From contig JAFSKT010000215.1 of the NCBI GenBank assembly GCA_017448845.1, positions 1 to 40,326 on the forward strand: a stretch of DNA of 40,326 nt, read 5' to 3'. The first letter of the stretch is position 1; every line of letters starts with the position of its first letter. The translations under genes and the position numbers were made by a program. This stretch comes from Lachnospiraceae bacterium. GTDB taxonomy: Bacteria > Bacillota > Clostridia > Lachnospirales > Lachnospiraceae. Shown piece after piece: positions 1 through 9,144 of this stretch. The notes below the pieces were generated by a model. That model was not told where the DNA came from and did no database searches. It worked only from the letters and a program-made list of their open reading frames with translations.

Positions 1-102
1 AAGACTCGAAGCGGCATTGCCTGCACCGATATTCCCGATCTCCTTAAGGACATCAAAATAAATATCATCTACATGATTAAGATCGAATTCACCCAAAATC
101 AT
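1..102 (-). CDS. cheC: CheC, CheY-P phosphatase (5' end only)
   Basis: Only the first 34 codons are in the window; the gene runs off the left edge. The peptide contains LKEIGNIGAGNAASSL, the typical first phosphatase helix of CheC, with the Glu and Asn that act on CheY-P (E21 and N24 from the ATG). CheC removes phosphate from CheY and works with CheD in Gram-positive chemotaxis. Its place after cheA and cheW is the usual one. The start is uncertain. The ATG at 102-100 directly abuts a GGAGGA sequence with almost no spacing. A TTG two codons later (96-94) lies 7 nt from GGAGG, so it may be the true start. A hairpin separates it from cheW. Confidence 0.88.
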   Translation of the reverse strand, partial: MILGEFDLNHVDDIYFDVLKEIGNIGAGNAASSL

Positions 103-202
103 TCCTCCGTCAGCTAATATTTTTAATCGGGCAGGAAAAGAAAAACGCAACCTGCCCGCCTGTGTATGCACGACGGCCGTCCGGCGGCTTATCGTACAAA
201 CA

Positions 203-231
203 CAGGGAAACCGGCATTACCGGTTTCCCTG
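203..231 (-). terminator. Perfect 12-bp hairpin between cheW and cheC
   Basis: Positions 203-214 and 220-231 form a perfect 12-bp stem with a 5-nt loop, about 15 nt after the cheW stop. On the minus strand it is followed by TGTTTGTACG, not a proper U-tract. It may therefore be a partial terminator, an attenuator or an mRNA-stabilising hairpin rather than a full stop before cheC. The rest of the 103-244 gap shows nothing else I can name. Confidence 0.45.
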
Positions 232-244
232 GATCATCATTAAA

Positions 245-706
245 TTAATCTACTTCGCCTATAATGGTGGAAAGATCTAAAAGTGATACCAGTCCGTTTT
301 CCACCTTGCCTACGCCGCTGATGAAGGACTGTACCCCACTCTTGCTGTCATGGGATATATTCTCTTCAATGTCATCGGCTCTCAGGTTATAAACCTTCTT
401 AACCTCGTCTACCAGAACGCCTATGCTTCCGCTCTGATCGACCTTCAGGATTATGATACGGCTCTTTCCTGTGATCTCGCCTTCAGGAAGCCCCATTTTT
501 ACTCTGAGGCTCATTACGGGAACCACTTCACCGCGGAGGTTTATAACGCCCCTGAAATACTCGGCGCTTTTCGGAACCCTGGTTATCCTCTGCATCCTTA
601 CAATGTTATCGATATATTTGATATCGATGCCGTACTGCTCATTCCCCAGGGCCACAACTATATACTGTGTAATGTCATTGTCTATGATTCTTAATTCGTC
701 AGCCAT
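245..706 (-). CDS. cheW: Chemotaxis adaptor CheW
   Basis: This 153-residue protein has the length and pattern of CheW, the cytoplasmic SH3-like adaptor that couples CheA to chemoreceptors. It shows QYIVVALGNEQYGIDI near residue 14 and GVINLRGEVVPVMSLR near residue 48, both characteristic of the family. It follows cheA by 12 nt. A strong AAGGGGGA ribosome site lies 6 nt before the ATG. Nothing looks altered. Confidence 0.97.
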   Translation of the reverse strand: MADELRIIDNDITQYIVVALGNEQYGIDIKYIDNIVRMQRITRVPKSAEYFRGVINLRGEVVPVMSLRVKMGLPEGEITGKSRIIILKVDQSGSIGVLVDEVKKVYNLRADDIEENISHDSKSGVQSFISGVGKVENGLVSLLDLSTIIGEVD

Positions 707-718
707 TTTAATCCCCCT

Positions 719-2881
719 TTAGAATAAAGCATTGGAATCAATTATCAGTGCTACTTCGCCGTCTCCGAGGATGGTAGCGCCGCTTATGATCCTGCTGGTA
801 TTGATATATTTTCCGAGGGACTTGATAACAACTTCCTGCTGGCCCATAAGTTCATCAACCACAAGACCTGCAAGGCTGTCTCCCTTCTTTACTACGACTA
901 CGATGAGGTTTTCCGTATCTCTTTCAACTTCCGGTGCGTCAAGCATATCGGAAAGCCTGATGATGGGGATTACAGAGCCTCTGAGCTGTATAACCTCCTT
1001 GTTCTCAACAAGCCTGATCTCTGAAACGGGGATATCTTCGATAGTCTGTATATTCCCAAGGGCAATGGCATATTTTTCACCACCCACAAGAACCATGAGA
1101 GCCTGGATGATGGCAAGTGTCAGAGGAAGCCTTACAATGAAGGTTGAACCTTCACCAAGCTTGGTCTTAACTTCCACGTCACCGCCCAACTGCTCGATAT
1201 TACTCTTAACAACGTCAAGGCCCACGCCTCTTCCGGAAATATCGGTAACCTGCTTAGCCATTGAGAAACCGGGATCAAAGAGGACATCGATGACTTCCTT
1301 ATCGTTCATCTGCATAGCCTGCTCTTCGGACATGAAGTTTCTCTCGATTATCTTCTGCCTTACAGCTTCTACGTCTATTCCGTTACCGTCGTCACCGACC
1401 TCTATGATAACGTTGTTGCCTTCCTGATAAGCATTTAAGAAGATGGAACCTGTTTCCGGCTTTCCTCTTCCGCTTCTTACCTCAGGAGTCTCAAGACCGT
1501 GGTCTGCACTGTTACGAAGGAGATGCATCAGAGGATCTCCGATCTGGTCTACCACGGTACGGTCAAGCTCTGTCTCTTCACCGGTGATGGTAAGCTGCAT
1601 GCGCTTGCCCAGTTTCTTTTCCAGATCCCTTATCATTCTCGGGAATCTCTGGAGAGCACTCTCGATAGGTACCATTCTTACCTTCATGACTGACTCATGC
1701 AGGTTTGTGGTAACGCTTTCCAGATATTCCACATTTTCTGTGATGGCCTGGCTCTCTGAATTTGAGCCGCCGGACATCTGAGCTGCAGATGAAACAAGTG
1801 CGTTCTTTGCGATGATAAGCTCTGATACCAGGTTCATCAGAACGTCCAGCTTATCGATATCAACCCTGATAGTCTGGCTGGCAACGGGCTTCTTTGCAGG
1901 AGCTGCCTTCTTTGAAGATGATGATGAAGATGCTGCACGTCTCTCAGCCTTGGGCTCTGCTGCAGGAGCAACTGTAACTTCTGCACTCTCTGCCTCGGGA
2001 GCTGCTGCACTCTCGGCTTCGCCGGCTGCTTCCGCCTCCCCGGCATCTGCTTCCGTGCCGTTGCTGTCGATCATGGTCTCATCATATTCTTCACCGGCAA
2101 CTTCTTCGATCTCGGATACTGACTTGATCGCTGCCACAACCTTATCCATGGGTTCTGAAGTTACAACGAAAATACTGAAGGACAGATCAAATTTCTCATC
2201 CTCTATGTCCTGTGAGGAAGGATTGCTTACTATGATCTCTCCCATTTCCTCAACAGCCTTGAATACAAGGAAGGCTCTGGCTGCTTTCAGCATGCAGCTC
2301 TCTGCGATGTATACCGTAAAGCCGTAGACTTTTTTCTCGGCTACAACAGCATCCTTCATCACATCCTTCTGTGCTTCTTCCAGAACTATCTTCTTGTAAA
2401 GCGCCTTTTCGCTGTTTGAAGACACGGGTGCAGCTGCTTTTTCGGAAGCGCCTTCCGCTGCTCCTTCGCTATCTTCTGCTCCACCGCCTTCTTCTCCGCC
2501 GCCGTTTAAGAATTTACCCAATTCTGCGATAACGGACTCGTTGTCATTCTCTCCCTCGTCGGAAGTATCCCTTATGGTATCCACATATCCCTGGATTGCA
2601 TCCAATGCCTGGAAAAGGATATCAATAAGGCTTGATGTGACTTTCATCGAGCCGCCGCGGATAGCCGAGAAAACATCCTCAGTATCATGCGTCAGCCTCT
2701 GCAGACGTTTGTATCCCATGGTTCCAGCCATTCCCTTTAAGGAATGAGCTGCACGGAATATCTCGTTAATGGAATCCTCGTTTTCCGGATCCTGCTCCAG
2801 AGTCAGAAGGTTGTCATTAAGCGCCTGAATGTGTTCCTGGGATTCATCCAGGAAAATACCTAAATACTGGCCTACATCCAT
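719..2881 (-). CDS. cheA: Chemotaxis histidine kinase CheA
   Basis: This is the cytoplasmic sensor kinase that passes phosphate to CheY and CheB. The 720 residues show the full domain order. P1 (Hpt) is at about 1-105, with phospho-accepting His46 in AAHSLKGMAG. P2, which binds CheY/CheB, is at about 185-265. A low-complexity Ala/Glu then Ser/Lys linker spans about 270-340. P3 dimerisation is at about 345-405. P4 has the N-box (LMHLLRNSADHGLE) and glycine-rich ATP boxes (GDDGNGID, GRGVGLDVV). P5, CheW-like, is at about 585-720. It lies 1 nt after the cheB stop, so translation is probably coupled. Confidence 0.98.
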   Translation of the reverse strand: MDVGQYLGIFLDESQEHIQALNDNLLTLEQDPENEDSINEIFRAAHSLKGMAGTMGYKRLQRLTHDTEDVFSAIRGGSMKVTSSLIDILFQALDAIQGYVDTIRDTSDEGENDNESVIAELGKFLNGGGEEGGGAEDSEGAAEGASEKAAAPVSSNSEKALYKKIVLEEAQKDVMKDAVVAEKKVYGFTVYIAESCMLKAARAFLVFKAVEEMGEIIVSNPSSQDIEDEKFDLSFSIFVVTSEPMDKVVAAIKSVSEIEEVAGEEYDETMIDSNGTEADAGEAEAAGEAESAAAPEAESAEVTVAPAAEPKAERRAASSSSSSKKAAPAKKPVASQTIRVDIDKLDVLMNLVSELIIAKNALVSSAAQMSGGSNSESQAITENVEYLESVTTNLHESVMKVRMVPIESALQRFPRMIRDLEKKLGKRMQLTITGEETELDRTVVDQIGDPLMHLLRNSADHGLETPEVRSGRGKPETGSIFLNAYQEGNNVIIEVGDDGNGIDVEAVRQKIIERNFMSEEQAMQMNDKEVIDVLFDPGFSMAKQVTDISGRGVGLDVVKSNIEQLGGDVEVKTKLGEGSTFIVRLPLTLAIIQALMVLVGGEKYAIALGNIQTIEDIPVSEIRLVENKEVIQLRGSVIPIIRLSDMLDAPEVERDTENLIVVVVKKGDSLAGLVVDELMGQQEVVIKSLGKYINTSRIISGATILGDGEVALIIDSNALF

Positions 2882-2882
2882 A

Positions 2883-4028
2883 TTACCTTACCCCCACGTG
2901 TCTTGTGATCGAATCGGCTACCTTCTCCAGCGGAACTATCTCACTTACGAGACCCGTCAGAGCAATGGCTCTGGGCATGCCGTAAACTGCGCTGGTAGGT
3001 TCATCCTGTGCGACCACATATATTTTTTTCTGTTTCACAAGGTTCTCTATCCCGGCGGTGCCGTCCGCACCCATACCGGTAAGTACTGCACAGCAGATCT
3101 CTGCATAAGGGGAATCGATAAGGGATTCATACATATAATTCGCCGCAGGCTTTACGCCTTCTCTTGCAGGCTCATCAGAGTAATAGATCCTCATCTGGTT
3201 TCCGCTCTTGCCCACTTTCATATGCTTTCCTCCACGGGCAATATATACGGTCCCCTTTTCAAGACGGTCCCCATCTTCTGCCTCCTTTACCTTTACCTTT
3301 GAAAGGGCATCCAGCCTTTCCGCCAGGGATTTTGTGAATCCCGCCGGCATATGCTGGACAAGAAGAATGGGAGCATCTATCTTTTCCGGAATATAAGGTA
3401 TAACCTTCTGCAGAGCCTTCGGTCCCCCGGTGGAACATGCAATGGCAATGCACTTCTCACCTGCAACCGCAGGCACTGCCGCCCTCAGCGTAATGTCACC
3501 CGGCATTTTGGGAGCAACATGGGTAAATCCTCCCGGAGCCGTCGGCTTGTCTGCCGGAGCAAATGCTGATGGCCTGGGCCTTTCCGGTGCTGAAACAGTA
3601 CCTACTCCGCCAACGAGACTGGCCTTTGCGACAACTGCGAGAAACTTTAAGAAGCGGTCCTTAAAATGTTGATCCTTCAGGGCAGCCAGACCGGAAGGTT
3701 TCTGAATAAAGTCCACGGCGCCAAGCTCGAGAGCTTCGATGGTCTCCTTTGTTCCCTCCCCTGTAGTAGAAGAAAACATAAGTACCCGGGCGCTTATCTT
3801 CTGCTTCTGCAGTTCTCTTAAAAGCTCAAGCCCGCTCATGCGGGGCATGTTCACATCCAGCACAACGGCGTCGTACTGTTTTTTCTTCAGAAGCTCAAGA
3901 GCTTCAACGCCGTCTTTCGCCTTATCTTCCACGCGATATCTGCTGTCACCGTCTATTATATCACCGGCAATCCTTCTCATGAGTGCAGAGTCATCTACAA
4001 CTAATATTTTCTTTACATCGTCAGCCAT
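2883..4028 (-). CDS. cheB: CheB protein-glutamate methylesterase/deamidase
   Basis: CheB demethylates and deamidates chemoreceptors to reset adaptation. An N-terminal receiver domain has phospho-acceptor Asp58 (VVLDVNMPRMSG). A linker leads to a C-terminal methylesterase domain with a visible catalytic triad: Ser199 in ACSTGGPKAL, His226 in LLVQHMPAGFT and Asp322 in TGMGADGTAG. The open frame extends 20 codons upstream, but I choose the ATG at 4028. It has an AGGAGA ribosome site and leaves a 13-nt gap after the pilZ gene, whereas the longer form would overlap it. Length is 381 residues. Confidence 0.96.
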   Translation of the reverse strand: MADDVKKILVVDDSALMRRIAGDIIDGDSRYRVEDKAKDGVEALELLKKKQYDAVVLDVNMPRMSGLELLRELQKQKISARVLMFSSTTGEGTKETIEALELGAVDFIQKPSGLAALKDQHFKDRFLKFLAVVAKASLVGGVGTVSAPERPRPSAFAPADKPTAPGGFTHVAPKMPGDITLRAAVPAVAGEKCIAIACSTGGPKALQKVIPYIPEKIDAPILLVQHMPAGFTKSLAERLDALSKVKVKEAEDGDRLEKGTVYIARGGKHMKVGKSGNQMRIYYSDEPAREGVKPAANYMYESLIDSPYAEICCAVLTGMGADGTAGIENLVKQKKIYVVAQDEPTSAVYGMPRAIALTGLVSEIVPLEKVADSITRHVGVR

Positions 4029-4041
4029 TAGAGCCTTCTCC

Positions 4042-4788
4042 TTATCTGCCGTCGCTGGTCTTTCTTCTGATCTTCCGCTCCTCTTCAAAGATATAACGGA
4101 TAATGTTCTCCCTTTCCCGGCTGTCTATGCTCAGAAATTTGATACGGTTCTCAAATTTTCCGGGAGACCCCTCTTTCGGGTTTGATTTTACCACCCTTCC
4201 CACGATGGAAAACTGCTGGGGTCTCTCATCTATATTCAATGAAAATTTGAAAATTATCTTTTCATTGGGATCGTATTCGTAATCGGACACAAACCTGGCT
4301 CCGCCGCCGCTTATATCCACAATGAGGCCATCCTCCAGTGTAAGGTCCGTATCCATGAATTCCACCGCCCTGGATACATAGGTCTCCTTTTCCTCATCGC
4401 TTAACTTCCTGCACTTCATGTCCAAGACGCAATTGAAACGGTAGTACTCTCTCCGCTGGAACTTTCTCAAACCGCTGGTGAGTTCCATGACAAGAATGTA
4501 CATATTATTTGTCTTATATCTGTCCCTGACCACGGAATAACACTGGTAAAGCCCCGATGAAGAATAAAAGCAGAGATCGAATTCCCCTCCTACAGGCAGG
4601 AGAACCAGCTTCCCCCTCTCAATGGGCATCTCTATCTCGATTATCTCTTCAGAGCGGATATCATATATTTTTGAATGGAAGACCTTGCCTCTTCCGCCTT
4701 TTCCGTCGGAATCTTCCAGGTCCCTGTCCGTAACCCTGGTGGATGTCAACTCTATTCTGTCACCGGGAACAATATATTCGTTTAACAT
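4042..4788 (-). CDS. YcgR-like PilZ domain protein (c-di-GMP flagellar brake)
   Basis: The 248-residue protein has an N-terminal YcgR-like beta domain (about 1-105) and a C-terminal PilZ domain (about 110-240). Both c-di-GMP-binding motifs are intact: R113-E-Y-Y-R117 (RxxxR) and D158-I-S-G-G-G (DxSxxG). YcgR-family proteins bind c-di-GMP and slow or brake the flagellar motor or stator. Its position between flhG and cheB in the fla/che operon is common in Clostridia and supports a motility role. It begins directly after the flhG stop. The exact partner here is inference. Confidence 0.92.
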   Translation of the reverse strand: MLNEYIVPGDRIELTSTRVTDRDLEDSDGKGGRGKVFHSKIYDIRSEEIIEIEMPIERGKLVLLPVGGEFDLCFYSSSGLYQCYSVVRDRYKTNNMYILVMELTSGLRKFQRREYYRFNCVLDMKCRKLSDEEKETYVSRAVEFMDTDLTLEDGLIVDISGGGARFVSDYEYDPNEKIIFKFSLNIDERPQQFSIVGRVVKSNPKEGSPGKFENRIKFLSIDSRERENIIRYIFEEERKIRRKTSDGR

Positions 4789-5673
4789 CTATACAAAATT
4801 CCTCCCCGAAATAATATTTGCAAAGAACCCGCTCATGCCCCTGCGGTAAATTGTCTCCGTATGGGGGATGTCCATGAGTGTGTTGGCCACGTCCTGAAAA
4901 GCCTTTGCCGCCTTGGCCTGAGGGTTCGAGATCAGAACCGGGCTCTGCTGCATAACAGCCTTTACAAGGGAATTGTCATAGGGGATAACCCCAAGGAACT
5001 CCATATTCAGCTTAAGGTATCTGTTCACCACAGCGCTCAGCTTGGAATAAAGCTGTTTTCCCTCTTCAGTGGTCTCCACCTTATTGGTGATGACCTTCAC
5101 CTTCGTCTCATCCTTATTGAATTTGGCGTGAAGGTTCAGGGCCTTTAAGAGGGAATAGGAATCCGTAATGGAGGTGGGTTCCGGGGTGGTCACAAGGATG
5201 ATCTCCCTGCTGGCCACAAGGAATTCCAGCACCGCTTCGGATATGCCCGCTGCCGTGTCGATTATTATCACATCTGCCATGGTATCAAGTTCCGAGAGAT
5301 TCCGGATAAGATAATCCAGATGATCCCTGCTTAAATTTCCCATGCCGGCAATTCCGGAACCGCCGGAAATAAAGCCTATTCCCATAGGACCCCAGGTGAT
5401 GACGTCCCTGATGGAAGCCCCCTGATAGATAAGGTCCGCAAGACTGTGCTTCGGAATGGCTCCGAACATGACCTCAATATTTGCAAGCCCAAAGTCCGCG
5501 TCAAAGATCAGCACCCTCTTTCCCGCAGTCCTGAACTGTACCGCGAGATTAATGGCTACGTTGGATTTCCCCACGCCGCCCTTACCGCTGGTAACGGTAA
5601 TGACCCTGGCGTTATTCGGTGACGCCACCTGACTGGCTTTTATTATATTTCTTAATTTATCGGCCTGATCCAC
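4789..5673 (-). CDS. flhG: FlhG (YlxH), MinD-like ATPase controlling flagellar number
   Basis: FlhG regulates flagellar number and placement by stimulating the FlhF GTPase. The N-terminus carries the DQAxxLR activator motif (residues 2-8). A deviant Walker A box, GKGGVGKS, is at residues 30-37. The C-terminal GMSGFFANIISG segment resembles the amphipathic membrane-targeting helix. The start is GTG at 5673: the codon just upstream is an in-frame TAA, so no earlier start is possible. Its 46-nt distance from flhF is unusually large for this operon. Length 294 is normal. Confidence 0.96.
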   Translation of the reverse strand: MDQADKLRNIIKASQVASPNNARVITVTSGKGGVGKSNVAINLAVQFRTAGKRVLIFDADFGLANIEVMFGAIPKHSLADLIYQGASIRDVITWGPMGIGFISGGSGIAGMGNLSRDHLDYLIRNLSELDTMADVIIIDTAAGISEAVLEFLVASREIILVTTPEPTSITDSYSLLKALNLHAKFNKDETKVKVITNKVETTEEGKQLYSKLSAVVNRYLKLNMEFLGVIPYDNSLVKAVMQQSPVLISNPQAKAAKAFQDVANTLMDIPHTETIYRRGMSGFFANIISGRNFV

Positions 5674-5719
5674 TTATTTTAAGAATCCCTTCTTTAATTG
5701 CTTCAGCTCCGCATCTTCC

Positions 5720-7033
5720 TTAATCCGAAGCCTTTCCTCCAAGTAATACCCTTACTGTCTTCTGTGCATCAAATACTTCCATATCATCAGGCACGTCCTG
5801 CCCGTTGGTGACGTAAGACACATCTGCCTTCGTATGGAGTTTCAGGTTCAGCATGTTTCCGAGAGTAGTGGTCTCGTCAAGCTTTGTGAAGATAAGCCTG
5901 TAATCCGTGAACCTGGAATAGGTATCCGCGATATTCTTTAAGTCCCTGTACTTCGTAGTTACCGAAAGCACCAGATATACATTGATCTTCATGACCTCTT
6001 TGGTGAGATCTATGAACTGCTTCTGGTTCCCGATCTGCTCGTCATTCTTGGGGGAATGTCCCGCAGTATCTACAAGTACGAAGTCAAAATTCCTGAATTC
6101 GTTAAGGGCGCTCTTCATGTCCTCTTCCACATACACTATCCTGAAGGGTACATTCAATATGTCCGCATAGGTCCTGAGCTGCTCCGCAGCCTTAACCCTG
6201 TAGGTATCGGTGGTTACAAGAGCTATCCTCTTTTTATCCTGTACCACAAGCCTTGACGCTATCTTTGCGATGGTAGTGGTCTTTCCTACCCCTGTGGGGC
6301 CTAAGAAGAACACTGCCTCCGGCTCATTGGCGTTTTTCTCTATTGTAGCTGCCTCCCCGAATTTAAGGATCAGCCTCTGGTAAATGCCTGACAGCATATA
6401 GTCAATGGATACCCCGGGTTTCCGGAGCTGTCTCGCCTCTTCCACAATGCTGTTCACATACTTTTCTTCTACTTCGTTATCCTTTAAGGTCTCTGATATA
6501 AGTGCAAGGAAACGGCTTATTTCATCATCTTCCCCGGCCTTTTCCTTACCTTCCTCATCTCCCTCGGAAGCCTCTCCCTGCTCTCCCTTGATCTGCTTTT
6601 CTATAAGGGAATGGATGCTGTCAAGCTTATCGGAAATGGCTTTGCTGGAGTCCTTTTTGGGTTCGCTGTTCTCGCCCTCGTCTATCTTTCTTGCCGCATC
6701 CCGGACAATTGACAGATCCAGATCGGATATCACATCATCCTTCTTTTCTGTCTCCTCCGGCGCCTTACTGCCCTTATCCAAGGACATGGTGTGCTGTTTC
6801 TTATCCCCGTTTCTGTAGGAAGGAAGGTTTGCCGGCTTCACTCCGGAAACAGGCTTGTCACTTACTTCCTCTATGGCGGCAGTCACTTCCACCTGGGCAC
6901 TCTTAAAGAAACCGAAAAAGCCTCCGGGCTTGACGGTACGCACGTTCATTATCACAACGCCTTCACCCATCTCGGACTTGGCGGCCTTTGTAGCTTCCTC
7001 TTCAGTTTTTGCAACAAATTTCTTGATTATCAT
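5720..7033 (-). CDS. flhF: FlhF, SRP-type GTPase for flagellar placement
   Basis: FlhF is a membrane-associated SRP-family GTPase that helps set the position of new flagella. The 437 residues comprise a B domain (about 1-100), an acidic linker (about 100-175), an N domain and a G domain. The G domain shows the P-loop GPTGVGKT (245-252), TTDTYR (274-279), DTAG (322-325) and the guanine-specificity motif TKLD. No clear Shine-Dalgarno precedes the ATG, so translation may be coupled to flhA, whose stop lies 19 nt upstream. Confidence 0.96.
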   Translation of the reverse strand: MIIKKFVAKTEEEATKAAKSEMGEGVVIMNVRTVKPGGFFGFFKSAQVEVTAAIEEVSDKPVSGVKPANLPSYRNGDKKQHTMSLDKGSKAPEETEKKDDVISDLDLSIVRDAARKIDEGENSEPKKDSSKAISDKLDSIHSLIEKQIKGEQGEASEGDEEGKEKAGEDDEISRFLALISETLKDNEVEEKYVNSIVEEARQLRKPGVSIDYMLSGIYQRLILKFGEAATIEKNANEPEAVFFLGPTGVGKTTTIAKIASRLVVQDKKRIALVTTDTYRVKAAEQLRTYADILNVPFRIVYVEEDMKSALNEFRNFDFVLVDTAGHSPKNDEQIGNQKQFIDLTKEVMKINVYLVLSVTTKYRDLKNIADTYSRFTDYRLIFTKLDETTTLGNMLNLKLHTKADVSYVTNGQDVPDDMEVFDAQKTVRVLLGGKASD

Positions 7034-7052
7034 GTCTATGTTTAACGCTGGC

Positions 7053-9122
7053 CTATGCTGTTATTATCCCAACCGACTGCAGTTCCACATTGCTCTCAAT
7101 CTCATTATACGACAGAACAATGAGATCCTTTATATAATCTTCCGAAAGTTTTTTGAAATATATCCTCACTATAGGCGAAGTAAGGACTATTGGGTTCCTT
7201 CCCATATCCTCCAGCTTCTTCGTCTCCTCCTCCGCGGCTGCCATAATGGCCTTTGTTCTGTCAGGAGAAAGGGTTATATAAGAGCCCGTTTCTGTCTGTT
7301 TTACGGAGCTCATGATCTCCTGCTCTATCTTCGGGTCAAGAGTCACAACGCTGGTGCTCTCTCCCATCTGGAAATACCTGGCACTGATAGCCCTCTTTAA
7401 GGCCTGACGGCAGTATTCCGTGAGAATATCCGTATCCCTTGTGGTGGCACCGTTATCTGCTAAGGATTCAAAGATGGTAAGCAGATCCCTTATGCTGATG
7501 CCCTCCTTAAGGAGATTCTGAAGAACCTTCTGTATCTCACCGATACCAAGGATCTTCGGCGTAAGCTCGTCAACAACCTCGGGATTGGATTCCTTAAGGT
7601 TATTGATAAGGTTCTGTGTATCCTGACGGGTAAGGAGCTCACTGATATGCTGCCTTATTACTTCCGTCAAATGGGTGGCTATGATGGAAGGCGGATCAAC
7701 AACCGTATATCCTGCGGATTCCGCTCTCTCCCTCTGGCTTTCCGTTATCCAGAGTGCCGGCAGGTGGAAGGAAGGCTCAAATGTCTTGATTCCCGTAATT
7801 TCCTCCTCCACATATCCCGGGTTCATTGCCATGTAGTGATCAAACAGTATCTCACCTTCCGCAACCTGAACTCCCTTTATCTTGATTATATACTGATTGG
7901 GGTTCAGCTGTATATTATCACGGAGACGGATGATGGGAACCACGGTACCCATTTCAAGGGCTATCTGCCTTCTTATCATTACTACCCTGTCAAGCAGGTC
8001 TCCGCCCTGATTCACATCCGCTAACGGAATGATACCATAACCGAATTCCAGCTCTATGGGGTCAACGTTCAGTAAGGAAATAACATTTTCCGGCTTTCTG
8101 ATCTCTTCGGCGCTTATCTCCTCAGGCTGCTCTGCCTTGGCCTCCACGGTCTGTACCTCAAGCTGGTTCTGCATCATCCTGCCGCCAACTATGAAGATTG
8201 CTCCCATGGTAACGAATATCACCGGATTCAGGGGCGTTGCAACTCCAAGGAATGCGATGATGGCGCCTGCCATGTACATAACCTTGGGCGTTGAGAGGAT
8301 CTGCCGCACCAGTACAGGTCCGAAATCCGCTTCCTTGGCACCCTTGGTAACCAGGATACCTGTTGAAAGCGAGATCAGCAGTGAAGGGATCGCTCCCACA
8401 AGACCGTCACCTATGGTAAGCACGGTATAGGTGTTAAGCGCTTCCCCGAAGGTCATGCCTCGCCTCAGCATTGCCATGGCGATACCGCCCACCAGGTTTA
8501 CTCCGGTGATGATAAGTCCGGCGTTGGTATCTCCCTTAACGTATTTCACGGCACCGTCCATGGAACCGAAGAATGAAGATTCTTCCTGTATCTTGTCCCG
8601 TCGTGCCTTGGCCTCCGCGTCGGTAATGGCTCCGGTATTTAAGTCCGCATCTATGGCCATCTGTTTACCGGGCATGGCGTCCAGCGTAAATCTGGCTGTT
8701 ACTTCCGAAACTCTTTCAGAACCCTTGTTTATTACCACCAGCTGTACGATAAGAAGGATGATATAAACTATGGTTCCGACTATCAGGTCGTTTCCTCCCA
8801 CGAACTGTCCGAAGGTCTTTACCACGTTTCCCGGATCCCCGGTTGTAAGGATCAGCTTTGTGGAGGACACGTTCAGCGATATACGGAATATGGTTGTGAA
8901 AAGAAGTATGGTGGGATAAAAAGACATATCCAGTACTTCTTTTACAAACAGCGTATTGAACAAAATCGCAAATGCTATGGCCATGTTAAAGGCCAGGCAT
9001 ATATCCAGCAAAGTAGCGGGCAGAGTTATGATCATAAAAACAAAGGCCGACAGGAGATACAGTGCGACCACGAGATCAAAAACATTAAAAACTTTGCCCT
9101 TGCTTTCACCTTTTGCAGGCAT
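7053..9122 (-). CDS. flhA: FlhA, flagellar export gate protein
   Basis: FlhA is the large inner-membrane component of the flagellar type III export gate, using proton motive force and docking chaperone-substrate complexes. Its 689 residues are the usual length. The N-terminal half holds about eight membrane segments. The conserved FHIPEP-family loop RFTLDAMPGKQMAIDADLN is near residue 145. The C-terminal half is the cytoplasmic docking domain. It sits between flhB and flhF, the conserved order. Confidence 0.97.
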   Translation of the reverse strand: MPAKGESKGKVFNVFDLVVALYLLSAFVFMIITLPATLLDICLAFNMAIAFAILFNTLFVKEVLDMSFYPTILLFTTIFRISLNVSSTKLILTTGDPGNVVKTFGQFVGGNDLIVGTIVYIILLIVQLVVINKGSERVSEVTARFTLDAMPGKQMAIDADLNTGAITDAEAKARRDKIQEESSFFGSMDGAVKYVKGDTNAGLIITGVNLVGGIAMAMLRRGMTFGEALNTYTVLTIGDGLVGAIPSLLISLSTGILVTKGAKEADFGPVLVRQILSTPKVMYMAGAIIAFLGVATPLNPVIFVTMGAIFIVGGRMMQNQLEVQTVEAKAEQPEEISAEEIRKPENVISLLNVDPIELEFGYGIIPLADVNQGGDLLDRVVMIRRQIALEMGTVVPIIRLRDNIQLNPNQYIIKIKGVQVAEGEILFDHYMAMNPGYVEEEITGIKTFEPSFHLPALWITESQRERAESAGYTVVDPPSIIATHLTEVIRQHISELLTRQDTQNLINNLKESNPEVVDELTPKILGIGEIQKVLQNLLKEGISIRDLLTIFESLADNGATTRDTDILTEYCRQALKRAISARYFQMGESTSVVTLDPKIEQEIMSSVKQTETGSYITLSPDRTKAIMAAAEEETKKLEDMGRNPIVLTSPIVRIYFKKLSEDYIKDLIVLSYNEIESNVELQSVGIITA

Positions 9123-9144
9123 GAGGATTACCCCTAACTAAAAT

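Noticed and set aside
5650..5690. GCCGATAA on the minus strand at the flhG start, like a sigma-28 -10 box
   Set aside because: A TAAA lies only 13 nt upstream, shorter than the usual 15, and the site is inside coding sequence; probably chance.
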